Of a DNA stretch of 64,000 bases, positions 9,385 to 18,889 are shown in pieces (the stretch's first letter is position 1; every line of letters begins with the position of its first letter). Source of the stretch: JBHHUI01 sp965248775 (GTDB lineage: Bacteria; Chloroflexota; Anaerolineae; Anaerolineales; JBHHUI01); NCBI GenBank assembly GCA_965248775.1, contig OZ252150.1, positions 992,001-1,056,000 of the forward strand. The letters run 5' to 3'. The position numbers and the translations under genes are program-made. Under the pieces are notes generated by a model, which was not told where the DNA came from, ran no database searches, and saw nothing but the letters and a program-made list of their open reading frames with translations.

Positions 9385-10474
9385 ATGAAACGATTGATGA
9401 TGATTCTACTCGTCGGCGTACTTTTCTTGACCACCTGCACGCCCCAGACGGTTGAGGTAGTGGTGACCGAGATAGTCGAAGTCGAAGTCGAAGTTGCTGG
9501 CGAGACAGTAGTGGTGACCGAGATAGTAGAAGTCGAGGTTGCTGGCGAGACAGTAGTAGTGGTCGCAACGCCAGAGCCGATGGATGAAACTGGCCCGATC
9601 ACCTTAACGTTCTTCACCACCGAGGCCGACCCTCCGCAGCTTGAGATCTTGTCGGAGATTATCGATGAGTATCACGAGATGCACCCGAATGTGTTCATTG
9701 ACGTCGTTACCGGCACGCCGGCTACGCGCGGTGAACGTATCGCAACGCTACTCGCTGCTGGCGCGGATGCTGGTATCTTCGAGATCGAGGCATCCTTTAC
9801 CAGAGATTGGGCGGAAGCAGGCTTCTTGCTACCGCTTAATGATGTTTTTGAAGGTATTGGCGGAGTGGATGAATATGTCCCAGCCAGCTATTACGAACTC
9901 GATGGAACCACTTGGGCGCTGCCGTACGCCACCAGCGTTTACGGTCTGTGGTATCGAACAGATCTGTTCGAAGCAGCAGGCCTAGAACCGCCGACAACTT
10001 ACGAGGAGGCGCTCGCGGCCGCCGAGATACTCACCAACTCTGGGGAGGGCATTTACGGAATTTCCATTCCGGGCGCGACAAATGCCTCGGTTAACCTCTT
10101 CTCCACCTTACTCTGGCAGAACTGCGCAGACTACTATTCTCCAGAAGGCGAGTTGATTTTCGACCGGCCAGAAGCATTCGATGCCATTGAGAAGTGGGTC
10201 GCTCTTGCAGAATACTCCCCCCCAGGCTTTGAGAATTACAGTTGGGGTGATCAGATCACAGCCTTCATTACCGGCAATGCGGCCATGAGCATCCATGCCG
10301 GCCGATTGGGACCGCGAATGGTAGACCAGGCTCCGGACCTGCTCGACAAGGCAAACATAATCACCCTGCCGTGACGCGGAAGACGCATGGCAGGATGCTG
10401 TCATTAAGATGGAAGCGGCTGTCGATGAATGGAAAACCCAACATCCCGAGTGGCGATCGTCGGATTGCAATTAG
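9385..10474 (+). pseudogene. Sugar ABC transporter substrate-binding lipoprotein, internally deleted
   Basis: A secreted lipoprotein of extracellular solute-binding family 1. The signal peptide MKRLMMILLVGVLF is followed by lipobox LTTC and a V/E-rich linker (TEIVEVEVAGETVVV, twice) common in Chloroflexota. The N-lobe and hinge are recognisable through NIITLP, where TGA stops the frame at 10374. The next frame then encodes the normal C-terminus (DAEDAWQDAV through EWRSSDCN, stop at 10474). Roughly 80-100 residues expected between the two are missing, so a deletion rather than a single indel broke the gene. Ribosome-binding site AGGAGG lies about 7 bases before the ATG. Confidence 0.85.
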
Positions 10475-11223
10475 AGAGAATTGCCTGATTGTCCTTCAGG
10501 AATGGAACGGATATCCATCCTAAAGCGCGTACACAAGCATAATAACGGCCGCCCGACCTGCCCCCACAGCCCGATCTGCAAAGCACCTCTCCAACTACGT
10601 CACCCTCAATTTCAACACCCATGCTGTTGAATTTATGATACGGCAGCATGCCTGAAACTGCATTCTCTACTAGAGAAGACTCAGCGGATCATCAGGGTTG
10701 ATTCCGGGGATAAAAGGGAGCTTGCGGTCAACATTGGTCAATTGATAGACAAGCCCCAGCCAATTGTTGAATAGTGCTTTGCCGGTGTCACCCCAGGTGT
10801 TATCCAGATGCATTTCGAGTTGCTTTTCGGGAAAGAGTGGCAGGGGGTTGCCTTGTTTTTGGGAAATAATTGAGGATTGCTGATAATTATCCGCGACGGT
10901 CGCCTCTTTAGTCCCAAAATAATGCTGTGGATGAGGGGGGTACTCTTGTCGTTCCCCATTGATAAAACGTGTAACCTCTCGTTTATACTCCTTTAGCAAG
11001 CTATTCGTAAAATATTCAGGGTGTCCCTGGAAGTAGACCATACGGAATTGGTCCGGACTAACTGCCATATGAGCATCCCCCGTAACACTTTCAACCAAAA
11101 TACCGAGTCCAGCAGCCTTCATATGTTCACTTGTGACAACATTATAACGAGAATGCGGTACATCAAAACGCGTATTAACATCTCGTAAAAGCGGGTGTTG
11201 GCTCTGGGTAATACGATGGCTAA

Positions 11224-12552
11224 GGAATGAGAATTAAATAACTTGTGCAAATGGGAGAGCGCGGTAATTCCATTGGGGCAAGAAATCATCAAAGATAATG
11301 CGCATGTTGTCCCTGAAATCTGTGGCTACTTTACGACCGGTTTCGTAGACCTGGTCAATAACATGGACAAAAGCTTTCAGTCCGGTCTTGGTGCTGGTTT
11401 TTTCCATCAGTTCTTTGACGAGTTTGCGGCTGGTGAAGATCACGCCTTGGCAAGCGCGGGTAACATGCGGGAAGAAACGGTGTTCGCTGGGGTTGTATTT
11501 CGAGCAATAGGGTGGATAGTGAGCAATGCGAATTTCGACCCCGATTTCATCGGCCAGTGCTTGCAAGTCTTGCTTGAAGATGTAGTAGCGGGAACTGTTA
11601 CTCCCGCCGCCATCGCAAAGCACGAGAATAGAAGTGGCGTTGGGATAGTGGTAGTGGCCGTATGTGTACCACCAATGGCGAAAGCTATCGCAAGCGAATT
11701 CACTGGTATCATGACTGCCGCCGAGTTGGATGTAGCCGACATTGAGACGCAAGTCGTAGAGACTGTGAGGAATGCTGACCCCAGCAGCATAGCTGTTGAA
11801 ATCATGGTCATAAGTTTGCAGTTCTTCCAGGGTGTACAAATGTCCGTCTCGGTAGAAATTGCCCAGATATTCCTTTTTCTTGCTGTCCATGCTGACAATG
11901 GGATTGCCCGCCGCTTCGAATTCGGTCTTGAGCCGCGTGATGTTCTCAAATTGCTCGTTGCGGTTTTCAATCTCGGCCTTCAAACCGAGTTTCTTTTGCG
12001 CTTTTCGGCGGCGATAGTTGTGCTTCTGCAGCAACTTGCGCACCACATATTTGCTGACCACGATGTCGTGCTCGGCCCGCAACGCCGCAACAATCTCGCC
12101 CGGGGTCAGGTTCGTCCAGCGCACCCTCTCGTCCATCGGGTCACCGGCTGTGTGCTCGCGCAACACTGCCAGGAACTTCTCAGCAAGTTGCGCCCCCCAT
12201 GTGACGTAGTACGGTTTGCGTCCGCCGCCTGGCTTCCGAATGCGCTGCTCCACTTCGCCCTTGGGCAAGCCACTGACTTCGCGGGCGCCTTTGCTCACCG
12301 TGTTGCGACTGCACCCCAACACCCGCGCAATGTAACTCCGTCCGCCGTGTCCAAATCTCAAGGCTTCGAAACCAGCAAAGCGACGCCCATCTTTCTCGTT
12401 CAAGCTGTTGTAAAAGCGGCGCATCATTTCTTCATGTTCGGGCGCATAGGGTTTCATCATGGCCTCCTGGCTAGTGTTCTGATGAAGCCAAGAGAATATC
12501 ACTGCTTGCATCCGTTGTGAACCAACTGCCCAAATTATTTAATTCTCGTTCC
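11224..12552 (-). mobile_element. ISAzo13-like insertion sequence, copy 1
   Basis: A 1,329-bp element with near-identical ends (GGAATGAG and GGAACGAG followed by AATTAAATAA). A second copy of the same length is at 19411-20739. In metA the flanking bases do not form a duplication, which fits deletion next to the element. Confidence 0.85.
11234..12511 (-). CDS. ISAzo13-family transposase (Rhodopirellula-type DDE), copy 1
   Basis: A 425-residue transposase. An N-terminal helix-turn-helix region (RSYIARVLGCSRNTVSKG) is followed by the DDE core: MDSKKKEYLGNFYR (first Asp), LVLCDGGGSNSSR (second Asp) and the YCSKYNPSEHRFF Glu region. It differs from copy 2 at only two residues that I can see (QEAM/QQAM and DPMDE/DPLDE). 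Both frames are open. The antiparallel 425-residue frame is a shadow. Confidence 0.85.
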   Translation of the reverse strand: MQAVIFSWLHQNTSQEAMMKPYAPEHEEMMRRFYNSLNEKDGRRFAGFEALRFGHGGRSYIARVLGCSRNTVSKGAREVSGLPKGEVEQRIRKPGGGRKPYYVTWGAQLAEKFLAVLREHTAGDPMDERVRWTNLTPGEIVAALRAEHDIVVSKYVVRKLLQKHNYRRRKAQKKLGLKAEIENRNEQFENITRLKTEFEAAGNPIVSMDSKKKEYLGNFYRDGHLYTLEELQTYDHDFNSYAAGVSIPHSLYDLRLNVGYIQLGGSHDTSEFACDSFRHWWYTYGHYHYPNATSILVLCDGGGSNSSRYYIFKQDLQALADEIGVEIRIAHYPPYCSKYNPSEHRFFPHVTRACQGVIFTSRKLVKELMEKTSTKTGLKAFVHVIDQVYETGRKVATDFRDNMRIIFDDFLPQWNYRALPFAQVI

Positions 12553-12816
12553 ATAATGCTGTGTCTCTTGGCTGCGTGGCAATCCCGATACCGAAAAAGG
12601 ATGAACAAACAGTTGAGCAATTTGGTTACAACTACCCACCAAACGCATAAATTGTTGTTCAGTCACATGCAAAGCGGCATCAGGCATCATATTAAGCAAC
12701 CCGATGTGCAGCTCACGGATATCCTGCTGGAGCGCATATTCCAGGGTCAGAACCTCTTGCCCACGTTCTCGCAACCGGTCAAAAGTAGGCAAGGGTGTGT
12801 GCGCAACTAATGGCAT

Positions 12817-13299
12817 AAATACAACCTGAGTATCACTTCTTGTGTCTGTGCGGGTGGTTTAGAAGATCCGCTCTATTCCTGAGGCGCAATCATGCTCAGT
12901 TAGGCTGGCCCAGCCATGTTATTGTTGCTCCTTTAAGATCACTTTTGGAGGAAATTCAGGATAGATCTCAAAACTGGCCATCTGACTACCGTCGTTGCCA
13001 CTCTTGATTGCTTAATGCATAGCCACGCCGTATGCACGCCAGGTAGAATTATCCGTACTTCATTGCAACGGCTCAAAGAGCTTTGATCTTCTCGCAGGCG
13101 ATACAGATTCAATATCTGACAGCGGTAGCCCTCGCAGCCATGGGCTGACTTGCGGACGAGATATAGCGAACCTACAAGTGTGTGAACTCGATAAAAATCC
13201 CGTTAAGTAAATCGGTTACTATTGATTTCGCTAATTCAAACAGCTGTGAACGGCAAGAAAAGATTTACAATTGCGAGTGGCTGCCGCAAAATCAAATCC
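12817..13299. other. Intergenic region between metA and the CoA-binding gene
   Basis: This stretch separates metA from the rest of the methionine cluster. I found no gene, SAM riboswitch core or clear terminator on either strand. Confidence 0.4.
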
Positions 13300-13794
13300 T
13301 TACTGCAATCCCCCACGAACCGACGTAATTCGGTTAGTGTTGAATCCCAGCCAGTGCATGCGTCCGATGTAGCGTGCGTGCTCGACCTTCATGCAGCGGT
13401 CCATAATCACCGATAAGCCGCCATCCTCCGCGATACGACCGCCTTCTGCGTTGATGACGGTGAACTGGCACCACAAGTTGGATGCTTTGATCGAGACTGC
13501 TTCCTCCGCGATGGCGGGGAGGGCGGCAGGCGCGCGAAAGACGTTCACCACGTCCACGGGGACGGGCACGTCGCTGAGGCTCTTATAGCTCGTCTCCCCC
13601 AAAATCTCCGACTCGCGGGGGTTCACCGGGATGACGCGATACCCGTGACGCTTCAAATAGTACCCGACAAAGTAGCTCGCCCTGAGGTTATTGTTGGATA
13701 GGCCCACGATCGCGATTGTTTTCGCGTTGTAGAGGACCTGCTGGATAGTGTCCGTTTCCTGATAGCGCATCAGTTCGAATGTAGCAGTGCTCAT
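13300..13794 (-). CDS. CoA-binding Rossmann-fold protein (YccU type)
   Basis: A 164-residue cytosolic protein of the CoA_binding_2 family. The nucleotide-binding glycine region is IAIVGLSNNNLRASYFVGYYL (about 29-49), followed by IPVNPRESEILGE and a VDVVNVFR strand, the standard order for the family. Biochemical role is unsettled; members often sit next to O-acetylhomoserine sulfhydrylase genes. Here its ATG overlaps the metY stop (ATGA), so the two are translationally coupled. Complete. Confidence 0.88.
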   Translation of the reverse strand: MSTATFELMRYQETDTIQQVLYNAKTIAIVGLSNNNLRASYFVGYYLKRHGYRVIPVNPRESEILGETSYKSLSDVPVPVDVVNVFRAPAALPAIAEEAVSIKASNLWCQFTVINAEGGRIAEDGGLSVIMDRCMKVEHARYIGRMHWLGFNTNRITSVRGGLQ

Positions 13795-15122
13795 GCGCGG
13801 ATGGCCTCCTTACTGCGGATTATCTCGACTTCGGCAAAGCCCCGGTCTAAATCCCAAATCAAGTCATCGATGTCTTCGATACCGACAGAGAGGCGTATCG
13901 TTCCTTGTCCGACACCGGCAGCCATGAGCTCGTCGTCATTCAGCTGTCGATGGGTCGTGCTCGCCGGATGGATGATAAGGCTTTTGGAATCTCCGACGTT
14001 CGCGAGATGCGACCATAGCGTCACTCCGCGGATAAAATCCTGCCCGGCTTGCCGGCCCTCGTGCAGATCAAAGGAAAACCCGGCACCAGCGCCTTTGGGC
14101 ATATACTTGTCGACGAGTGGCCGGTACCTGCTTCCTGGAAGCCCTGGGTAGGTGACGCGCTTGACCATCTCATGCCTCTCAAGGTATTTTGCGATCGCGA
14201 GAGCGTTGTCGACGTGCCGTTCCATGCGAAGCGAGAGTGTTTCCAATCCTTGGAGGAACAGAAACGCATTGAACGGGCTCATCGCCGCGCCGAGGTCGCG
14301 TAGTGTTTCCGCACGCAGCTTCATGAGGTAGCCGTAGGTACCGAAGGTCTCATGGAACGATAGCCCGTGATAGGCCGGGGATGGATCGGCCACCACTGGG
14401 AAACGGCCATTCGACCAGTCAAATTCGCCGGATTCCACTACCACGCCTCCGATGCTCGTACCGTGTCCGCCAATGAACTTCGTCGCGGAGTGGACGATAA
14501 TGTCGGCACCCCATTCGATCGGACGGCACAGATAAGGTGTTGCGAACGTGCTGTCGATCATAAGGGGGATGTCTCGCGCATGCGCCATCGTTGCCAAGGC
14601 TTCGATGTCTAGCACATTGCCGCCCGGGTTTCCAATGGTTTCGCCATAAAAGAGTTTCGTGTTGTCCTGGATCGCGCTGTTCCACGCGTCGAGATCGTCG
14701 GGATCGACCCATGTCAACTCGACTGACATTTTGCGGAAATAGTGCTTGAACTGGTTCACGGAGCCGCCGTAAAGAGCGGTCGAGGAGACCACATGATCGC
14801 CAGGCTCGAGGAGCGTGAACAGCGCTGCTGCTTGCGCAGCGATCCCGCTCGCGAAACCGACCGCGCCGACACCGCCTTCAAGGTTCGCCATGCGCTCTTC
14901 GAACGTGGCCACGGTTGGGTTCATGATGCGCGAGTACGTGTTCCCGTATTCTTTGAGGTTGAAGTACGCGGCGGCCGACTCCGGATCTTCAAACACGTAA
15001 CTCGTCGTCTGGAAGATGGGAACGGCGCGCGCCCCAGTGTTGGGGTCGGGCCTTTGACCCGCGTGTACTTGTCGCGTCTCGAAGCCGAAGTCATGAGACT
15101 CTTCCATGGATGTCATGAGCAT
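13791..15122 (-). CDS. metY: O-acetylhomoserine sulfhydrylase (MetY type)
   Basis: A 443-residue PLP enzyme of the Cys/Met-metabolism family that makes homocysteine from O-acetylhomoserine and sulfide. Landmarks: FETRQVHAGQRPDPNTGARAV at the N-terminus, SRIMNPTV, GVGAVGFASGIAAQ, ETIGNPGGNVLDIEALA, and the PLP lysine in VHSATKFIGGHG near residue 215. The C-terminal LRLSVGIEDIDDLIWDL is intact. Start: an AAGGAAG site lies close to the first ATG and ideally spaced for the MTSMEES methionine two codons later, so the true start is one of these. First gene of the methionine cluster; its acyl donor gene metA is broken, so substrate supply is doubtful. Confidence 0.92.
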   Translation of the reverse strand: MLMTSMEESHDFGFETRQVHAGQRPDPNTGARAVPIFQTTSYVFEDPESAAAYFNLKEYGNTYSRIMNPTVATFEERMANLEGGVGAVGFASGIAAQAAALFTLLEPGDHVVSSTALYGGSVNQFKHYFRKMSVELTWVDPDDLDAWNSAIQDNTKLFYGETIGNPGGNVLDIEALATMAHARDIPLMIDSTFATPYLCRPIEWGADIIVHSATKFIGGHGTSIGGVVVESGEFDWSNGRFPVVADPSPAYHGLSFHETFGTYGYLMKLRAETLRDLGAAMSPFNAFLFLQGLETLSLRMERHVDNALAIAKYLERHEMVKRVTYPGLPGSRYRPLVDKYMPKGAGAGFSFDLHEGRQAGQDFIRGVTLWSHLANVGDSKSLIIHPASTTHRQLNDDELMAAGVGQGTIRLSVGIEDIDDLIWDLDRGFAEVEIIRSKEAIRA

Positions 15123-15764
15123 CTTCTTCCTTGTTTTGTTGAATGGTCTTCACTCATTTATTCACCCGCCCAATTAATTTCAGTATTTGCTTGTTTGAAT
15201 CAAGGTAGCATCTTGGAGAAAATTGAAAAAACTTGAGCTTCGTTGGCCGAAGGGGATTTTATGAATATGATGCATATTGTAGCAGTATCTACTGTTGTAG
15301 ACCTGTGCTGGCTACCTGGGCCATGTGTCGAGGCTTCCCTGATAGCGTCCGCCGAACGTGTTCAAATAGGATATCATTCTGCGCGATCCTAGAACCCTAT
15401 AGTTTATAAATTTTCCATCCATCATTGGACGATAGAGCTCTCCCTCCTGAACAGAACAAGCGAACCGGTACAGAGCCAGTTGCGATATTATCCCGACCGA
15501 GTATTTCCGGGACTGGTCGGAGAGTTAAATTTGTGGGATATGCACTATGTACGGCGTTCGTACACGTTCGATTTGGAGCGGGGTGGTTCGAGCGCTGTCT
15601 GAGGGATGAGCTGTTTCTGCTTGCTCTCGGCGAAACGACTATCCAGGATGGGTCACTCTTGCGGTATTACGTTCCGAACGGGGAAAAATCGTCAAGGCGA
15701 TGTGATTGTGCCTTTGTCGAAAAGGAGTCTTGCACATACAGCAAGCATCGTATAGCCAGATTGC
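15123..15764. other. Leader of metY and adjacent non-coding DNA
   Basis: I looked for a SAM-type riboswitch upstream of metY and did not find its conserved core. The plus-strand open frame at 15425-15829 has no start signal, no recognisable domain and runs into the small gene on the other strand; I leave it out. Confidence 0.4.
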
Positions 15765-15974
15765 TTAGGGTGTTTTTTTGGCCAACGCATCAGACAGAAT
15801 CGCCAATATCTTGTTTAGCCCAGCGGTAGTATTAACTGCGATCTGTCGTATAGAATCGTCGGTGTTGACGGTCTGTGCCGCCTGTACTTGTGACTGAACA
15901 TCCAACTCGACAATGTTATCTTGTGTGTTAATCTTTGCGTCTATTACTCGCTGTTTATTGTTTGCTCTTGCCAT
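15765..15974 (-). CDS. Small hypothetical protein (69 aa)
   Basis: Reads MARANNKQRVIDAKINTQDN with a Q/T/N-rich middle and an amphipathic C-terminal helix (AGLNKILAILSDALAK). A TTGAGGC site is about 7 bases before the ATG. The composition resembles small helix-forming proteins such as the RebB group, but I cannot assign it. Soluble, no signal peptide. Confidence is moderate because it rests on composition and start signal only. Confidence 0.45.
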   Translation of the reverse strand: MARANNKQRVIDAKINTQDNIVELDVQSQVQAAQTVNTDDSIRQIAVNTTAGLNKILAILSDALAKKTP

Positions 15975-16326
15975 TTTATTGCCTCAACAATTGCCTGTCA
16001 GGAATTGTATCCGTTGCAATTTGTGTACCACTCCCGTTGGACTTGGGGAGGCAATATTTTAAAACGTTGCGTCGGGATTTCACATAAGAATAGAACAGAC
16101 CGAGCGGGCGCTGTGTCGGGCAAAACTCTGGACGCAACCGGGTCGAAAATGGCGTTATTGCCTACCGATAATCCGTGCCCAGTATGATCTGCACAACCTT
16201 ATTGAGCCAGCAAGAGCACTCTCAAGCGGTGAAACCTCACCTCCCTTTATCCATCGCTTGAACTCAATCGTTATGCAAGTAAGCAGAGTGTCTAACAAAT
16301 TCATCAGAATAAGGAGATAAGTCAAG

Positions 16327-16545
16327 ATGGAAAGGGAACCCGAAACGAAGAAGAGCAGGATAGGTCAAGACATCGCCATTGGAGTTGCGATTGGAGTGGC
16401 AATAGGCGTTGCCTTAGACAACATAGCTTCAGGGATAGCGGTAGGAATAGCCATAGGGGCGGGAATGGGGTCCGCTTGGGATCGACAGCAAAGCAAGAGG
16501 AATGGACGAGACGAAAACCCAGAGACATCCGATGAGTCGTCATGA
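16327..16545 (+). CDS. Glycine-zipper small membrane protein (72 aa)
   Basis: The central region repeats small residues every fourth position (IGVAIGVAIGVALDN, then GIAVGIAIGAGMG), a glycine-zipper pattern that packs helices in membranes. The N- and C-termini are charged. An AAGGAGA site lies about 9 bases before the ATG. Function unknown. It is one of several isolated plus-strand genes followed by the shared palindromic repeat (16560-16735). Confidence 0.65.
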   Translation: MEREPETKKSRIGQDIAIGVAIGVAIGVALDNIASGIAVGIAIGAGMGSAWDRQQSKRNGRDENPETSDESS

Positions 16546-16559
16546 ATTATGTGGAGGGT

Positions 16560-16735
16560 ATTTTATCTAGCCGCATAACGACTCGTTGTAACGGACTAGG
16601 AATTGGGCGAGCGCCGCAAGACGAGATGGACCCGCCACCGGCGGTAATCGGTAACTTATTGGCTTGTTGCGGGTGAAGATGGAAGTTATTTAGGAAGGTG
16701 CGAAGGATAACACCGCCAACAGCTGCACACAACAC
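16560..16735 (+). repeat. Dispersed intergenic palindromic repeat, copy R1
   Basis: Shares blocks with five or six other places: a TTGCGGGTGAAG core and, later, GAAGGTGCGAAGGATAACACCGCC. Related stretches occur near 19240, 29125, 45110, 51345, 52600 and 56380, several directly after a plus-strand gene. This copy is diverged. Confidence 0.5.
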
Positions 16736-16739
16736 CGTG

Positions 16740-17060
16740 CAGTGCCCTCCCAGTCTCGGATGCCCAGTCACCCCGTCGCGGCGCCGGGACGCGACAAACG
16801 CACTGGGTCGTGACGTCGGCACAGTGCGTCCGCCACTGGGTACTGGGCCGGGGCGGCACTGTGCTGCACGCGGTCGATTGGACGAAACGCGCGATTGTGG
16901 GGGGCCGGCCTACTTGGAGAATGCGCTGGCTGTGAACCCAGCCACGTCGGCTCCCAGTCGCGGATACCGATGCAGTGGCACGGCACTGTGCACTACCCCG
17001 TCCAGTCCTGTCCGGGACTGGACGGGACGCGGGTACGGGGTGAGCCTAGAACAGTAGACC
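16740..17060. repeat. Block of nested ABAB mini-repeats (B)
   Basis: Many CCCAGT/ACTGGG arms. The clearest unit is 16763-16812: CCCAGT, CAC, an insert, then GA, spacer, ACTGGG, TCGTG. The insert is itself interleaved (CCCG with CGGG, GTCGCG with CGCGAC). Near 17002-17030 a CCAGTCC arm faces GGACTGG, close in sequence to the unit in the IS3 gene at 53653. The block directly precedes a tyrosine-recombinase relic. Confidence 0.7.
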
Positions 17061-17099
17061 AGCTGCCGAATACAATTTCGGCAGCCATCAGGAACTAGC

Positions 17100-17262
17100 C
17101 GGGTGTGGCGTACGATTGCCGCCATTATTGGGCGACACAAGCGGCGAGGGATACGCCGTTGGATCTATTACAGGATGTCGGCGGCTGGTCGTCATTGCGA
17201 TGCCCCTGCGTTACATTGGGGACGCCAAGATCGCCACCACAGGCGTGCGGCTGGGGTGTAGT
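17100..17262 (+). pseudogene. Tyrosine recombinase/integrase C-terminal relic
   Basis: YDCRHYWATQAARDTPLDLLQDVGGWSS matches the catalytic box of phage- and ICE-type integrases (HDCRH, then GGWSS). A one-base shift leads into AMPLRYIGDAKIATTGVRLG, where RY is the place of the catalytic Tyr. The first box-II residue is Tyr instead of His and the upstream part is gone, so this is dead. It does not look like an integron integrase. Confidence 0.65.
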
Positions 17263-17858
17263 TAAACGGCTCTCATATTCAACTCGGCGAACACAACGAA
17301 TGGGAACCAGCCCTAAACTACAGTCAAAAGGTAGGGCAGAGGAGTGTGGAGACTATCTAAGGTACAGTAAACATAAGTAAAAATCGGACGAAAGTTTTAA
17401 GGGAAGGGGTTGGAAAATGGATCTTTTAATGGGCTTTGATATGTAGTTGTAAGTGGCAATTGATAAATTGAAAAAGTTAAAGCTCATTTGGCTATCTCCG
17501 TTATACGAGTACGAGACAAACTGCTACCAACTAGATTAGACACTTTTGTTTTGACGCTCAAACAGTCTGTGCTAGTGAGTGGGACTTTGGCTCGATTAGG
17601 TTATATAAATAGTTTTCGGAATAAACTGGAAAATGGCCGTAAAAAAAGAGTAAATATAGAGGAAAAATATTGTAGCAACTTGTTTATCTATTTTCTTGGC
17701 TTCAGGAATTCGCATCTTGCTGACGAAATTCTTTGCAAGAACGCTGATCTCAAGATGTAACTTCTAGACCGATTGTGATGTGCTACGCGAAGCTCCCTTC
17801 GCTCGTTATAATGGTGATTTGGAAGTGTTCAAACGGTCCATTCGAAATGGGGTGTAGT
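17263..17858. other. AT-richer non-coding stretch
   Basis: The base composition is lower in GC than the surroundings. An open frame at 17488-17760 lacks a ribosome-binding site and any family pattern. I see no RNA gene. Confidence 0.35.
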
Positions 17859-18612
17859 ATGCCTGGAGTAGAAGGAAGGGTGGCGCTGGTAACGGGTGCG
17901 GGGCGTGGAATCGGGCGGGTGGCGGCTAAACTGCTGGCCTCGCGCGGTGCACGGGTGATGGCTGTTGCGCGCAGCGAAAATGAATTGCAGACGCTGGGCT
18001 TGGACTACGTTGTGGCGGATCTGAGTGCACTTGACGGCTGTGCATTTGCGGTGGAGGAAACACAGGCTCGCTTGGGGCCGGTTGCAATCCTGGTTTGCAA
18101 TCACGGAATTGGTTCAGCACATGAACGCGTGATTTGGGAACAGGAGCCAGAGGTCTGGCGTGAAACGATGCGCATCAATCTGGATGGTCCTTATTTCCTG
18201 TCACAGCTAGTTATCAAAGACATGATTAAACAAGGTTACGGTCGGCTTGTGTTCACGAGTTCGACTGCCGGACAGGTGGCGGAATATGCCGGCAGCGCTT
18301 ACAACATCTCAAAACACGGTCTTCTGGGTCTGATGCGCTCAATTGCCCAAGACGCCGGACCGCACGGTGTGACTTCCAACGCAGTGCTGCCCGGCTGGGT
18401 GCGAACACAAATGGCCGAGACTTCGGCCGAAGCCGAAGCCGAGCAGCGGGGTATCACCCCCGGACGAGGTGTGGGCGGAAAGAGATGCGCTTTACCCGGC
18501 GGGTCGGGTGGTGACTCCCGAGGAAGTGGCTGAGGTGATCGTCTTCTTGGCATCCAAAGAATCCAGTGGCGTCAACGGAGAGGCCATAACCGTAGCCCTT
18601 GGAGGCAAATGA
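17859..18612 (+). pseudogene. Short-chain dehydrogenase/reductase with a late frameshift
   Basis: Classical SDR oxidoreductase, about 250 residues. Cofactor motif VTGAGRGIGRVAAK (about 10-23), CNHGIGSAH in place of NNAG, active site TSSTAGQ with YNISKHG supplying Tyr and Lys, and PGWVRTQM. The frame shifts in a C run near 18457: downstream, the alternative frame gives ITPDEVWAERDALYPAGRV and VFLASKESSGVNGEAITVALGGK, stop at 18612, the normal C-terminus. One extra base explains it, so assembly error is possible. I start at MPGVEGRVALV. Confidence 0.82.
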
Positions 18613-18719
18613 TGAAAATGAATTTGGGAGACGAGTGGCTCGACCATGAAATAAATGGTGCAGCGCGTGGCTTTTATCCCGTGCCTAACCGCACGTTCTC
18701 GGAGAAAATATGTATCTAA
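18612..18719 (+). pseudogene. Truncated 5' fragment of an unknown gene
   Basis: An ATGATG overlaps the dehydrogenase stop and opens MKMNLGDEWLDHEINGAARG, stopping after 36 codons. The overlap implies it was the next gene of the same operon, cut soon after its start. I do not recognise the protein. Confidence 0.4.
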
Positions 18720-18889
18720 CATTAATATCCAGACCGACATAAAAAACACCGGCTGATTTTCCCTTTAGGCGTATCGACCAGAAAATATTTCCATGGATTT
18801 ATTCATTGTTCAACGAGATCAATTTATTCTAGAGGTTCTCCAGGCTTAAAAGCATATACATTCGCTCACGAACGCCTCGATATTCATGC

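Larger units (their letters stand above)
10670..12816 (-). pseudogene. metA: Homoserine O-acyltransferase (MetA/HTS), split by an ISAzo13-like element with deletion
   Basis: The N-terminal part (12553-12816) reads MPLVAHTPLPTF to GLPRSQETQHY; the C-terminal part (10670-11223) resumes at LSHRITQSQHPLL and includes FDVPHSRYN and the catalytic FQGHPEY pair. The enzyme normally acylates homoserine at the first committed step of methionine synthesis. Compared with known MetA proteins about 75 residues are absent, including the nucleophilic Cys region, and the IS flanks do not match (TAA against ATA), so the insertion was followed by an adjacent deletion. The protein cannot be active. It lies downstream of metY on the same strand. 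Confidence 0.9.

Noticed and set aside
11243..12520. 425-residue plus-strand frame opposite the ISAzo13 transposase
   Set aside because: A shadow of the real gene, also present in copy 2 at 19430. No start signal or family pattern.
15123..15420. SAM riboswitch before metY
   Set aside because: The gene context invites one, but I found neither the conserved core nor a plausible four-way fold.
15425..15829. 134-residue plus-strand open frame
   Set aside because: No ribosome-binding site, unusual composition, no recognisable domain, and it overlaps the small minus-strand gene.
17100..17262. Integron integrase
   Set aside because: The box reads DCRHYWATQAA with GGWSS, typical of phage/ICE integrases, and lacks the extra IntI domain, so it does not by itself support the cassette hypothesis.
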